DNA of 64,000 nt from Candidatus Thorarchaeota archaeon (GCA_011364985.1 RDOC01000002.1:1-64000); one strand, 5' to 3'. Positions 7,720-16,580 are shown, numbered from the stretch's first letter. Made by a program: numbers and translations. Notes: a model not told the origin generated them from the letters alone.

Positions 7720-8411
7720 TTGTTGTCCTCCTCTCTGACCAATTCCATCCCAGGTCCCAGATACTCTGACTGAAACCGCTTGAGATTAGAGGATACTATT
7801 GTGTGGGGATATTCAAAAGCTGCCCTCTTTGCCTCCTTTATGTCCAATCCGAGAAGTAGCCCAATATGGCTTAGAGCCATCGGAGACCGCATGTGAATTG
7901 GCACACTGCAGCCGCTGGAGAGAACAATATGCATTCCTGCATTCACTGCGATTTTGGTATTCTCTCTAAGGCTCTTAAGAAGTCGAGCTCTCACCAATCC
8001 TGTTGTGTGCAGAAGAGGCAAGACAGGCACCTCTAAGGCCGTATGAGAGGCTGCTGCCAGTTTTGCAGTGGTTGGGCGAAGCTTGTATTCATTCAGTGGC
8101 TCTGTTAGAGTCAGTAGGTCAATTCTGGAGTCCTCAGCTGCCCAATTGGCTACTTCTATGCCTCGAAGAGGCAGAGCAACAATGGTTGACTTCATTCGAA
8201 GACGCATAGCGGATCTCTTTACTGCCTTCAGGGAGGTTTCAAGAATTTCAGCACGATTTACTAAGACCGTCTCCCCTTCTGTGCCATTCAAGTAGGGCGC
8301 CTTAGTTCCCATAGCTGCAATGCCTACGAACCCCAACTTCTTTGCCATCGATAGAAAATGGGAAATGTCTACTTCACTTGGAACTCGTACATTGAGGTCT
8401 ATCGCCATCAA
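7716..8411 (-). CDS. rnp3: Ribonuclease P protein component 3 (Rpp30)
   Basis: 231 residues with the TIM-barrel Rpp30/Rnp3 pattern: DLNVRVPSE at the start, RIDLLTLTEPL in the middle, and the conserved GMHIVLSSGCSVPIHMRSPMAL segment near residue 165-185. It partners Rnp2 in the RNase P holoenzyme. It overlaps both neighbours by four bases in the order eL15, RNA-binding protein, rnp3, rnp2, a classic archaeal operon. Confidence 0.92.
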   Translation of the reverse strand: MMAIDLNVRVPSEVDISHFLSMAKKLGFVGIAAMGTKAPYLNGTEGETVLVNRAEILETSLKAVKRSAMRLRMKSTIVALPLRGIEVANWAAEDSRIDLLTLTEPLNEYKLRPTTAKLAAASHTALEVPVLPLLHTTGLVRARLLKSLRENTKIAVNAGMHIVLSSGCSVPIHMRSPMALSHIGLLLGLDIKEAKRAAFEYPHTIVSSNLKRFQSEYLGPGMELVREEDNK

Positions 8412-8875
8412 TTGTGCCCTCCAGCATTTTCAAGCCGGTCAATAATGAATTTGGCCGCGTCATCATATTTGCATCGAGGAAGCTGCTGCAAATGAACTCG
8501 TAGGCTAATTACATCAGGTCCAATTGCTAACTTCAGTCTTTCTAGAAAGGCCTCTTGCTTTTCTAATCGAAGATAGAATATACATTGATCATCTATTCTT
8601 GATTCGATAGTCCGGGATAGAGTCCTCTTATCAGGCATGGACAAAGTGTTCATGATGCTTTCAAATGCATTGATACATGCTTTTTCGCCTTCCAGTACTG
8701 CGATGACAACGAACATGAGAATGCCGCTGTGAGTCTCTACCTTAGTCCAAGTTGTTTCCAGTTGATCATGATATATTTCCGGGAATACGTTGGTCACTGC
8801 GGCAAGTACTCTATCAGGAACCTCGGTAGCCCGAACATGAGCACGTGCTTCAATTCTTCTGACGGCCATCATCAT
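8408..8875 (-). CDS. COG1325-type RNA-binding protein
   Basis: 155 residues of the archaeal COG1325 family, often annotated as an exosome-associated RNA-binding subunit. VRRIEARAHVRATEVPDRVLAAV opens the protein, and LRLEKQEAFL.. with ISLRVHLQQLPRC closes it. The fold resembles the L5/L11-like RNA-binding superfamily. Its role is inferred from context: always with eL15 and the RNase P proteins. It overlaps rnp3 downstream and follows eL15 by about 25 bases. Confidence 0.82.
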   Translation of the reverse strand: MMMAVRRIEARAHVRATEVPDRVLAAVTNVFPEIYHDQLETTWTKVETHSGILMFVVIAVLEGEKACINAFESIMNTLSMPDKRTLSRTIESRIDDQCIFYLRLEKQEAFLERLKLAIGPDVISLRVHLQQLPRCKYDDAAKFIIDRLENAGGHN

Positions 8876-8900
8876 GAGTACCCCTTACAGGGGCTGCTAA

Positions 8901-9482
8901 CTATTTGGCTAGATTCCCCTTGGCTCCAAGAGAGGGACGCACCTTCTCTGCTCCACGTCCTTTCTTCCTTAGGCCTCGGCTTCGTTTCCCAGCTGATGTA
9001 AGGCCACGATTCTCTCGTCCCTGTTGAATTGCATCACAAATCCAATTGATCGCAGGATCGTTGTAAATCACTGGATGATTGGGATCAACAAGAATTACTT
9101 CATGGAACAGCCATCTGTGGTCCGACCCCACCCAATAGGAGTTTAGTACTCTGAGATTTGGATACTTAGTTGCTGCACGCTCTTCCGCAATCCATCTGCG
9201 TGATTTTTGAGGTGTGTACTTGGTCACACCCAGGCTCCTTGGTTTTCTACCCATTCGGGGCCGTGGTTTTTCACGAGGACCACGCCCTGTTTTGACTCTA
9301 ACTACAATGTAGCCTTGTTTGGCTTTATAACCAAGGAAGCGAGCTCTACCCAGTCGAGTGGGTTTCTCCAATCTGACAATACTACCTTGCTTTCTCCAGA
9401 CAATGAGCCGACTCCTCACGAGATCGGAACGTTGCTTCTGTTCCTTAATCCAGCTCTCATTCATGTGCTTGTACGCAGACAT
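8901..9482 (-). CDS. rpl15e: 50S ribosomal protein eL15
   Basis: 193 residues, the usual archaeal length. Recognised by WRKQGSIVRLEKPTRLGRAR, GYKAKQGYIVVRVK, GRGPREKPRPRMGR and the LNSYWVGSDHRWLFHEVILVD block. The C-terminus is rich in Arg/Lys/Gly, as expected for the rRNA-penetrating tail. It is the first gene of the operon with the COG1325 protein, rnp3 and rnp2, transcribed from a promoter in 9483-9680. Confidence 0.96.
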   Translation of the reverse strand: MSAYKHMNESWIKEQKQRSDLVRSRLIVWRKQGSIVRLEKPTRLGRARFLGYKAKQGYIVVRVKTGRGPREKPRPRMGRKPRSLGVTKYTPQKSRRWIAEERAATKYPNLRVLNSYWVGSDHRWLFHEVILVDPNHPVIYNDPAINWICDAIQQGRENRGLTSAGKRSRGLRKKGRGAEKVRPSLGAKGNLAK

Positions 9483-9683
9483 CGATTATACCATCCTTTG
9501 CAGTTACAAGTTCGCTTTGTTTGTGGTTCAGCCTTTTATGGCCACATCCCTGCGGACGGATCCGCCTAAACAAAGGAAATGGTTTAGTTTCGAAGGTGAC
9601 GAATATGCCGCCTCTGAGCTTTGCTAATCACGAATTCATTTGCTTAAAGGTCTAGCGATTGGTCGCAATATCAACATCCAGTG

Positions 9684-10595
9684 CTACTTAAATTCGGCAA
9701 TTACTTTGTCCACAGTGAGACTGCCAACGCGCTCCTGAGCCTCGCTAGTGGATGATGAAATATGAGGGGTTGCTATGACCTTCGGATGTTTTGCGATTGA
9801 CCAATCCTGTAATGGTTCAGACTCGAACACATCAAGAGCAGCTCCAGCTATTTTTCCTTCATTCAATGCCTTGAGCAACGCCTTTTCATCAACAATGCCC
9901 CCACGTGCAGTATTAATTACATAAGCGGTTTCCTTCATCAAATCAAACTCCTTGGGACCAATCATCCCTTGTGTATGAGGTAAAAGGGGAACGTGTACAG
10001 AAATGTAATCTGAGCTTCTGAGAAGCGTTTCTAGGTCGGTACGTTCTGCACCAAGTTTCTTGCAGGCATTATCAATGTCCAAAACATCATAAGCAAGAAC
10101 TGTCATTTCGAGTGCCTTTGCTCGTTTTGCTGCTTCGTAACCAATTCTGCCAAGGCCAATAATGCCCAGAGTCTTCTGCCAAAGCTCTGTTCCTGTAAGC
10201 TTCTTTTTCTCCCATTGCTCATTCTTCATCGAGCTATCTGCCGAAGTGAGTCGTCTTGACAGAGCAAACATTAACGCAATGACCATTTCAGCTACTGAAA
10301 CTGATGGGGCTTCAGGAGTATTCATCACCTTGACTCCTTTTGCCTTTGCGGCATCTTGATCGACGTTATCTAGACCAACTCCAGCCCGCACGACTAGTTT
10401 CAGATTGTCAGCTGAATCGATGACTTCCTTCGTCACCTTGGTTGCACTTCTGACTATTACGCAATCGAATCCCTTGATCTGTTCTTCAATTGGACCATCG
10501 GATTCCTTGTCTCTTACAACTACTTCCAAGCCAGCATCCATTAGTTGCTGCATTGCTGAATCTGCAAGTGGATCTGCTACAAGAATTCGTGCCAT
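9684..10595 (-). CDS. serA: D-3-phosphoglycerate dehydrogenase, short form
   Basis: About 303 residues from ATG 10595 (MARILVADPLADSAMQQLM). NAD-binding GxGRIG is in LGIIGLGRIGYEAAKRA. Catalytic Arg is in NTARGGIVDE, with Glu in FESEPL and His in TPHISSS. It oxidises 3-phosphoglycerate in the first step of serine synthesis. It ends after the catalytic domain with no C-terminal ACT domain, so no serine feedback site is present. An in-frame start at 10643 exists, but the family start favours 10595. Confidence 0.9.
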   Translation of the reverse strand: MARILVADPLADSAMQQLMDAGLEVVVRDKESDGPIEEQIKGFDCVIVRSATKVTKEVIDSADNLKLVVRAGVGLDNVDQDAAKAKGVKVMNTPEAPSVSVAEMVIALMFALSRRLTSADSSMKNEQWEKKKLTGTELWQKTLGIIGLGRIGYEAAKRAKALEMTVLAYDVLDIDNACKKLGAERTDLETLLRSSDYISVHVPLLPHTQGMIGPKEFDLMKETAYVINTARGGIVDEKALLKALNEGKIAGAALDVFESEPLQDWSIAKHPKVIATPHISSSTSEAQERVGSLTVDKVIAEFK

Positions 10596-10695
10596 TGATG
10601 AATACCTTCTTAGGTTATTGAGCTTCGTCGGTCCCAGACTCATCTTAAATCTGACGACCGCGACATTTTTCTTGTGTGTGATTTAGTCAGATGAT

Positions 10696-11232
10696 ATGAA
10701 AAAGGAAATCAGACCCACAACAGCAATTGTGCCATGTCCCGTTGTTCTTCTCAGTGTGGCTGGGAAGAACAGACCTAATATTATCACATTATCTTGGGTT
10801 GCTAATGTGTGTAGCAAGCCGCCTACTGTTGTGGTCGGAATACGGCCAGAGCGGCACAGCCACGATATGGTAAGGGAAGCAGGAGACTTTGTCCTCAATA
10901 TTCCATCGACGAAGGAACTTGAGGCATGTAAGTTCGCTGGGACCAAATCAGGACGTGAATACGATAAGTTCGAAACGTGTAATCTGACTCCAATTCCTTC
11001 CAGCAAGGTGAAGTCTCCAATGATAGAAGAATGCCCAATAAATGTCGAGTGCAAGGTAAGGCATGTCCAGAATCTTGGGGCACATGATCTCTTCATTGCC
11101 GAAGTGGTTGCAGTTCATCTTGACAAGTCTATTCTGGACACGCGCGAGAGCTTTGACCCCTCTAAGATGGATTTGCTTACGTATCTGCCCCTCTCAGGTC
11201 AGTACTGGTCCTTAGGCGAACGTCTTAGTTAG
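10696..11232 (+). CDS. Flavin reductase-like FMN-binding protein
   Basis: 178 residues of the flavoredoxin/flavin reductase domain: PVVLLSV..NRPNIITLSWVANVCSKPPTVVVGIRPERHSH (FMN-binding), then DFVLNIPSTKEL and the C-terminal HDLFIAEVVAVH. Such proteins bind FMN and shuttle electrons or reduce flavin for a partner. The gene is transcribed divergently from serA, with a TATA-like TTAAAT at about 10645 between them. The partner is unknown. Confidence 0.85.
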   Translation: MKKEIRPTTAIVPCPVVLLSVAGKNRPNIITLSWVANVCSKPPTVVVGIRPERHSHDMVREAGDFVLNIPSTKELEACKFAGTKSGREYDKFETCNLTPIPSSKVKSPMIEECPINVECKVRHVQNLGAHDLFIAEVVAVHLDKSILDTRESFDPSKMDLLTYLPLSGQYWSLGERLS

Positions 11233-11257
11233 ACTATCATCCTCATTGGGTAGAGAC

Positions 11258-11707
11258 CTAAGGAATCTCTATCTCCTCGGAATCTTCCTCATCATAGAAA
11301 CGGTTCTGATGCAGATATCGCTCGTAATTGTCACCATCAGATCTCAGGATGACCCAAGCACCAACAGGTATGTTTCTCTCCTTGAGAAAGACGTCGAAGG
11401 TTATTCCTGGGAATTCGACAACTATGGGTCGATGCCCGAGAAGCTTGAATAGCCCACAGACCTCTCGTGCCCGACTGAATGAGTCAAGACGAGCAAGGAT
11501 TGGTATCCATTCTTGAGAGACCCCAGCCCATTTTAGAATTGGCCAAGAATGTGGCGGAGGCCATTTTCCTTTCATTACAAGGGCGTACTCTCTGGTTTCA
11601 AGCTCGTAGATTGTAGGCGCTTCACCTAATCGCGCACAACGAGCGCCACATGCCTTTGCATCATCCAAGGTCAGAAATATCTCCAAAGTCTCGATCACCC
11701 CAGACAA
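11258..11707 (-). CDS. Hypothetical protein
   Basis: 149 residues, family not recognised. The N-terminal half reads LTLDDAKACGARCARLGEAPTIYELE, and the middle is rich in Trp/Pro (GKWPPPHSWPILKWAGVSQEW). The C-terminus is strongly acidic (YDEEDSEEIEIP). There is no signal peptide or membrane segment. Codon usage matches the neighbours, so it is probably real. It stands alone between the flavin reductase (convergent) and the YchF gene. Confidence 0.6.
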   Translation of the reverse strand: MSGVIETLEIFLTLDDAKACGARCARLGEAPTIYELETREYALVMKGKWPPPHSWPILKWAGVSQEWIPILARLDSFSRAREVCGLFKLLGHRPIVVEFPGITFDVFLKERNIPVGAWVILRSDGDNYERYLHQNRFYDEEDSEEIEIP

Positions 11708-11899
11708 TTATTCTAATGGATTGTACAATGAATAAGCACTGAACATCATTTGGTAAGCTGAGTACTTCTTTCTGCCGCAGATTCATCAATCAGATGACTT
11801 TGACAAGGAAACCGTCACTGATTATGTTACATTCTTAAATTGGGTAAGAACAACATATTATGTCAGCAAGAGTCCTCTGAACCCCCTTGGGAATCATCA

Positions 11900-13117
11900 C
11901 TATTTCGTACCCTTCGCACTAACAATCTTCACAACATCGCGATCCTTGAGTTCATGTTTATCAGATATTCTCATCTTCGTCCTGGCATCGATGGCATGGA
12001 TAAAGGACTCCATTAGGTCTGTGTGAATATACCCAGCAAATTCCTTTGCAGTTGTACCTTCGGGAACTAGATAGACGTCAGGAAGAACATTCCCATCCCT
12101 ATCCGTGAGTGCGTTGGAATCATGGACAGGATATACCGTTATCATGTGAAGGAAATCAAATACCGCTCTGTCCAGTATGTTTTGAACTCCTGTGCCGCCA
12201 TACTTCTTCAGGATATGTTCCTTAATCTTCTCCAGTTGATCTAGCTCAGCAGCTTTGAAACTATCGGGGTTTAGAATCTCGAAATCGGCGCTTCCTGGAA
12301 TGTACTTGATCATGTTTTTTCTGGCCAGATCTTTGAGAGCCTTTTCTGCAAGAGCACTTATTGGAACAATGAAGTAATTAGGAAACTCCATCTTCATTCG
12401 TTCATAGTTATCTTCGGCGCCAGGACGATCTATCTTGTTGGCTGCAACAATAATTGGTTTGGCAGTACGCCATAAGAAAGAAGCGAAGTTGCGTATCTCT
12501 TCCTCGCTCCATTTGTCTGCGGTTTCAACTTTGAGTTCTGCCTCGCGGATGGCCTTGAGAATGTGCTTTCGCTTGATATTGAGACCAGAGAGCTTCTCAA
12601 GAAGCAGTTCGTCCATCTTCGCCCCTTCAGTTCTAACGCGTCCGGCTATTCGTCTCCAGTCCTTATGGAGTATTCCAAGCACCCATTCTGTAATCTCCTC
12701 TTCAAGAAATCTTATGTCATCGATTGGGTCATAGCTACCAGCATCAACTTCCTGCCCCTCGGCATCAAGTCCCCCACTTGCATCCACTATATGGATAAGA
12801 ACGTCAGCTTGACGAAGGTCATCGAGAAATTGGTTTCCCATACCTCTTCCAGTATGGGCGCCAGGCACTAATCCGGCAACATCTATCAGCTTTATGGGAA
12901 CTAGACGAATGCCGTCAATGCAGATTGAATTCTGGGGATTGTCCTCTACGTTGAAATCTCTGCAGGCGCAGACTGTTCGAACGTGCGTAACGCCAAGGTT
13001 GGCCTTTATTGTTGTGAACGGATAGCTGCCAACTGGAAAGTCGGTCATGCAAGCAGCATTTGTAAAGGACGTCTTTCCACATGACGGTTTTCCAACAATT
13101 CCAATACTGAATCCCAT
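11900..13117 (-). CDS. OBG-family GTPase/ATPase, YchF-like
   Basis: 405 residues. P-loop GKPSCGKTSFTNAA, switch/G3 DVAGLVPGAHTGRGMGNQFLDDLRQAD, G4-like ANKIDRPGAE, and a C-terminal TGS domain (PEGTTAKEFAGYIHTDL). This is the archaeal member of the Obg/YchF group that associates with ribosomes; the precise role in archaea is uncertain. The P-loop residue SC-GK resembles other archaeal homologues. It is monocistronic, with its own promoter in 13118-13255 shared with the divergent NifX-like gene. Confidence 0.92.
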   Translation of the reverse strand: MGFSIGIVGKPSCGKTSFTNAACMTDFPVGSYPFTTIKANLGVTHVRTVCACRDFNVEDNPQNSICIDGIRLVPIKLIDVAGLVPGAHTGRGMGNQFLDDLRQADVLIHIVDASGGLDAEGQEVDAGSYDPIDDIRFLEEEITEWVLGILHKDWRRIAGRVRTEGAKMDELLLEKLSGLNIKRKHILKAIREAELKVETADKWSEEEIRNFASFLWRTAKPIIVAANKIDRPGAEDNYERMKMEFPNYFIVPISALAEKALKDLARKNMIKYIPGSADFEILNPDSFKAAELDQLEKIKEHILKKYGGTGVQNILDRAVFDFLHMITVYPVHDSNALTDRDGNVLPDVYLVPEGTTAKEFAGYIHTDLMESFIHAIDARTKMRISDKHELKDRDVVKIVSAKGTK

Positions 13118-13255
13118 TTCCGCTCACCTTTTGGAGATACAGAAGAATTGATATTCGGTCAGATTTAAAGTATAGAGGTTATGGTCCTTTCGATGAGATT
13201 TTATGTGCTTAAGCTCATAATAGTTTTAGAAAGCGTATAAGGCTGGTTTCAGTAA

Positions 13256-13681
13256 ATGTCGAAAATATGTGTTACATCCACCGGAAAAACTCTGGAGGCA
13301 CAGATTGACCCTCGATTTGGCAGATGTGCTTATTTTGTAATTGTAGACCCCAACACGATGGAGTTTGAAGCGATTTCAAACACAGCCGTTGGCGCATCCG
13401 GGGGGGCAGGAATTCAAGCGGCTCAGGCAGTCTCCGGCAAAAACATTGAGGCTGTTGTCACAGGAAGCGTTGGCCCTAATGCCTATTCTGCTCTTGCGAG
13501 CTCTGACATCAAGATTATGACTGGAGCATCTGGTACTGTAAAGAGTGCAGTCGAGATGTATAAGGCGAACAAGCTCAGTGAAATCACCACTCCTGGACCA
13601 TCCCACATGGGTATGAGAGGAGGCGGAGGAAGACGTGATGGCAGAGGGAGAGGACAAGGTGGAAGAGGAGGTTGGGGCTAG
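13256..13681 (+). CDS. NifX/NifB-associated domain protein with RGG tail
   Basis: 141 residues. The first 110 match the dinitrogenase Fe-Mo-cofactor-type fold (IDPRFGRCAYFVIVD, GASGGAGIQAAQAV, VTGSVGPNAYSAL). The family binds Fe-S or FeMo-co-like clusters. The last 30 residues are a Gly/Arg-rich tail (MRGGGGRRDGRGRGQGG), low in complexity. No nitrogenase genes are visible, so the role is more likely general Fe-S cluster handling. First gene of a cluster with a second NifX-like protein and two MinD-ferredoxin ATPases. Confidence 0.85.
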   Translation: MSKICVTSTGKTLEAQIDPRFGRCAYFVIVDPNTMEFEAISNTAVGASGGAGIQAAQAVSGKNIEAVVTGSVGPNAYSALASSDIKIMTGASGTVKSAVEMYKANKLSEITTPGPSHMGMRGGGGRRDGRGRGQGGRGGWG

Positions 13682-13683
13682 TC

Positions 13684-14052
13684 TTGACCTGTAGGCTCCT
13701 TATTCCAAGTGATGATGCAGATGGGATATCGGTTGCAGATCATTTTGGCCGGGCTTCGTTCTTCGTTCTTGTTGACCTCGATAACCGCGGAAATATCACT
13801 TCTAGATCGGTCCAGCGCAACACAAGTGGGCATCTAGGAGGAAGAGGACATGCTCATGACAATGTATTGAGCTACTCACCGCACGTGGTAATTGTTCAAG
13901 GAATGGGCCCGAGAGGTCTAAGAAGCTTCGAATCTCAAGACATTGCTGTTCTACAGAGTAGGAGTCGATTGGTTGATGAAGCCATAGCATCTTACCTTCG
14001 TGGAGACCTACCTGAACTCACTGAGGGCTGTTCTCACGCCCACCACAAGTAG
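13684..14052 (+). CDS. Second NifX-like protein with His-rich tail
   Basis: About 122 residues from TTG 13684, three bases after the upstream stop; an overlapping start at 13672 is possible. It shares the NifX fold: VADHFGRASFFVLVD, HDNVLSYSPHVVIVQGMGPRGLRSF. The C-terminus ends GCSHAHHK, which could bind metal. Its pairing with the preceding gene suggests a two-protein cluster carrier. The next gene's usable start lies just downstream. Confidence 0.75.
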   Translation: MTCRLLIPSDDADGISVADHFGRASFFVLVDLDNRGNITSRSVQRNTSGHLGGRGHAHDNVLSYSPHVVIVQGMGPRGLRSFESQDIAVLQSRSRLVDEAIASYLRGDLPELTEGCSHAHHK

Positions 14053-14080
14053 AACCGATATTCTGGAGTTGCATAGTATC

Positions 14081-14923
14081 GTGATTATCACAGTTGCCTC
14101 TGGAAAAGGTGGTACTGGCAAGACCACAATTGCGGTGAATCTGGCCCTCTCGATAGGAAATGCGAATATTCTAGATTGTGATGTGGAGGAGCCCAATGTA
14201 CATACACTGTTGAAGCCAAGGAAAATCGCAACTGAAGATGTCCTGTTGCCAACCCCGGTAGTAGATCATGGCAAATGTAGTCTCTGTGGGAAATGCGGTG
14301 AGTTCTGCGAGTTCAACGCGATCTTTGTGGGCAAGAAGAAGGTTGTAGTCTACCCAGAGATTTGCCATTCCTGTGGTGGTTGCAGGTTAGTATGCCCGGA
14401 AAAGGCAATTGAAGAAGAGGGACGAACAATAGGAAAGATTCACCAAACCCATGTTAAGGCCATACACCTTGTGTATGGAGAGCTGAAGATAGGGGAACCA
14501 TTAGCTACTCCAATCATTAAGGCCGTGAAGAAACAGATTGAACCAAAGAAGATTAACATACTTGACGCTCCTCCGGGCACTGCGTGTCCGGTCATCGAAA
14601 CAATGGAGAAGAGCGATTTCCTAATGCTTGTAACGGAACCAACACCCTTTGGCTTACATGACTTGGCCATGGCAGTGGATGTTGTGAAACAGCTTGGAAT
14701 TCCTCATGGAGTTGTGGTTAACCGAGCAGGTATTGGTGACAATGCTGTACAAGAGTATTGTAAGGAAATGGATATTCCCATCTTGCTAGAGATCCCGTTT
14801 GACAGAGAGATTGCTGAGTTCTACTCAAGAGGGGTTCCCTTTGTTGAAGAAATGCCTGAATGGAAAGAACAGTTTCTTGAGCTGTTCGAAAACGCAAAGG
14901 AGATAATGAGAAATGACAGCTGA
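14081..14923 (+). CDS. MinD-type ATPase with inserted ferredoxin domain (1)
   Basis: About 280 residues from GTG 14081, preceded by GGAG at 14065. Deviant Walker A ASGKGGTGKTT at the N-terminus. Two CxxCxxC ferredoxin motifs follow (CSLCGKCGEFC and CHSCGGCRLVCPEKAI), then DAPPGTACPVIE. The MinD/ParA-like ATPase with a 2[4Fe-4S] insert is a known partner of NifX-like proteins and probably acts in Fe-S cluster assembly or transfer. It overlaps the next ATPase gene by 11 bases. Confidence 0.88.
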   Translation: MIITVASGKGGTGKTTIAVNLALSIGNANILDCDVEEPNVHTLLKPRKIATEDVLLPTPVVDHGKCSLCGKCGEFCEFNAIFVGKKKVVVYPEICHSCGGCRLVCPEKAIEEEGRTIGKIHQTHVKAIHLVYGELKIGEPLATPIIKAVKKQIEPKKINILDAPPGTACPVIETMEKSDFLMLVTEPTPFGLHDLAMAVDVVKQLGIPHGVVVNRAGIGDNAVQEYCKEMDIPILLEIPFDREIAEFYSRGVPFVEEMPEWKEQFLELFENAKEIMRNDS

Positions 14924-15797
14924 GATTGCAGTTATCAGTGGAAAGGGTGGAACCGGTAAAACAACCTTCTCTGCAGCCTTTGCGGCATTAGCGAACGGCA
15001 TCGTGATTGCGGATTGTGATGTTGACGCACCGGATATGCACATTCTCCTTCAGCCCCACACAAAACAGACTATGGAGTTCAAGAGCTCAAAAGTTGCCTC
15101 GATTAATCAGGAGCTCTGTACTCAGTGTGGAGTATGTCATGATAATTGTCGATTTGACGCTGCAAATCCACCAGAGATTAATGCGATAGCTTGTGAGGGC
15201 TGTGGTGTCTGTGCATATCTATGTCCCGAAGAAGCTATCAGCATGGATAATCGTGTATCTGGCATGCTGTACTATTCTGAAACCAGATTTGGCCCGATGT
15301 CTCATGCGAAACTTCTTCCTGGAGAAGGCAATTCAGGCAAGCTGGTAACAGACGTGAGAAGACAGGCACAGGAGATGGCAAAAGAACGCAATCTGGATAG
15401 GATTCTCATTGATGGTTCGCCAGGCATAGGTTGCCCTGTAATTGCTACTGTCACTGGCATCAGTATTGGCATTATTGTAACTGAACCAACTATGTCTGGG
15501 ATTCATGATATGGAAAGAGTAGCAGGTCTTCTCGACAAATTTGGAGTGTCGGGAGCTGTCATTATCAACAAGTATGACCTGAATGTGGAGAATACCCAGC
15601 AAATTGAGGAGTACTGCCAGGAGAACGGTCTCTATTTGCTAGGACGCGTGGCCTTTGACTCCATCATGACTGAATCGATGGTAGCAGCAAAAACCCTTCC
15701 TGAGTTTGCCCCATCACACGAGATTACGGGTTTCGTCAGAAAGATGTGGTCGGCAATCGAAGAGATTCTTCTGCAAGAAAAAAAAGAAAAGGTGTAG
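14913..15797 (+). CDS. MinD-type ATPase with inserted ferredoxin domain (2)
   Basis: 294 residues, a paralogue of the previous gene. Walker A SGKGGTGKTTF; ferredoxin motifs CTQCGVCHDNCRFDA (third spacing extended) and CEGCGVCAYLCPEEAI; then LIDGSPGIGCPVIATVTG. The two ATPases usually occur as an adjacent pair and may form a heterodimer. Its last residues (LLQEKKEKV) are basic/acidic and helical. Convergent to the DUF5320 gene, nine bases away. Confidence 0.88.
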   Translation: MTAEIAVISGKGGTGKTTFSAAFAALANGIVIADCDVDAPDMHILLQPHTKQTMEFKSSKVASINQELCTQCGVCHDNCRFDAANPPEINAIACEGCGVCAYLCPEEAISMDNRVSGMLYYSETRFGPMSHAKLLPGEGNSGKLVTDVRRQAQEMAKERNLDRILIDGSPGIGCPVIATVTGISIGIIVTEPTMSGIHDMERVAGLLDKFGVSGAVIINKYDLNVENTQQIEEYCQENGLYLLGRVAFDSIMTESMVAAKTLPEFAPSHEITGFVRKMWSAIEEILLQEKKEKV

Positions 15798-15805
15798 AGG
15801 AGTAT

Positions 15806-16135
15806 CTATTGATCCTCCTCTAGCTTTGCAAGTCTTTCTTGAATCGTCTTTAGGGACTCTTGAATTGACTCGAGACTCTGTTGGAGCATTGCTTTCTGTT
15901 GCTCCAGAACTCTCCTCTCTGCATCAGGTGCAATACTTGGTGGGGTGCTTGTTGGAGCGTTTAGTGGAGGCCAGTTGCGGTATCCCAAGTACCAACACGA
16001 TCCAGGACCATAAAGCCAGCCTGGACGTTCCCAGGGTGGGAGATCCCTAAATGGGCCGTTCCCAGGCCACATGCCACTGCCTCGACCTCGTCCAAAGCCA
16101 CCGCCTCGACCTCTACCATAACCGTAGTATGCCAT
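15806..16135 (-). CDS. DUF5320-type Gly/Arg-rich coiled-coil protein
   Basis: About 109 residues from ATG 16135 (MAYYGYGRGRGGGFGRGRG). A Gly/Arg/Trp-rich N-terminal half with GPGSCWYLGYRNWPP is followed by a C-terminal coiled coil (LEQQKAMLQQSLESIQESL). This is the DUF5320 layout, found with NifX-like/MinD Fe-S clusters and DUF134 regulators. Function is unknown. It is transcribed divergently from the DUF134 gene, with palindromic operators between them. Confidence 0.78.
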   Translation of the reverse strand: MAYYGYGRGRGGGFGRGRGSGMWPGNGPFRDLPPWERPGWLYGPGSCWYLGYRNWPPLNAPTSTPPSIAPDAERRVLEQQKAMLQQSLESIQESLKTIQERLAKLEEDQ

Positions 16136-16154
16136 TGTATCTACCTCAAATATT

Positions 16155-16170
16155 ATGTGCATATGCACAT
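16155..16170. promoter_or_regulatory. 16-bp perfect palindrome between DUF5320 and DUF134
   Basis: ATGTGCATATGCACAT reads the same on both strands. It lies 20 bases upstream of the DUF5320 start, in the divergent promoter region. It is a likely operator, perhaps for the DUF134 product. Confidence 0.6.
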
Positions 16171-16178
16171 TTTTAACC

Positions 16179-16194
16179 TTGTTCATACGAACAA
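16179..16194. promoter_or_regulatory. Inverted repeat TTGTTC-ATAC-GAACAA
   Basis: Six-base arms separated by four bases, eight bases to the right of the perfect palindrome and upstream of the DUF134 gene. The arm sequence is unrelated to the first palindrome, so it may be a second regulator's site or a second half of control. Confidence 0.5.
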
Positions 16195-16259
16195 TAATCA
16201 ATATAAGAACAGCCCAGAAGGACGTACCATTCGCTCAGAAAACTGGTGTGTAATTATCT

Positions 16260-16580
16260 ATGAGAAGGCACAGACGAGGCGGACGAGGAAGATATCCCTT
16301 TCAGGATTTCATAACGGGGACAAAACCAAAGGCAAGGCGCATGGATCCAGTTCCCGTTGGGGATTCAAAGCCCGTGTATATCGACGAAGCTGAAGTGGAG
16401 GCGCTACGACTAGTGGACCTTGAAGGCCAGTATCAAGAGGAGGCAGGAATGTCAATGAATGTGTCTAGGGGGACAGTCTGGAGACTACTTACCGAAGCTC
16501 GGCGCAAGGTGATACAGGCATTGTTTGAAGGGCGTCCATTAATAATAGGGCAGATAGCTGACAACATTGAAGATGAGTAG
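16260..16580 (+). CDS. DUF134 HTH regulator
   Basis: 106 residues. Start RRHRRGGRGRYPFQDF, then EVEALRLVDLEGQYQEEAGMSMNVSRGTVWRLLTEARRKVIQALFEGRPL, which is the DUF134 signature with a sigma-70-region-4-like HTH. DUF134 proteins neighbour NifX-like and MinD Fe-S genes and are presumed to regulate them. The adjacent palindromes fit autoregulation and control of the divergent DUF5320 gene. Confidence 0.85.
   Translation: MRRHRRGGRGRYPFQDFITGTKPKARRMDPVPVGDSKPVYIDEAEVEALRLVDLEGQYQEEAGMSMNVSRGTVWRLLTEARRKVIQALFEGRPLIIGQIADNIEDE

Noticed and set aside
13256-14052. Calling the NifX-like proteins part of nitrogen fixation
   Set aside because: No nitrogenase or NifB/E/N genes are visible. The same fold occurs widely in non-fixing archaea.
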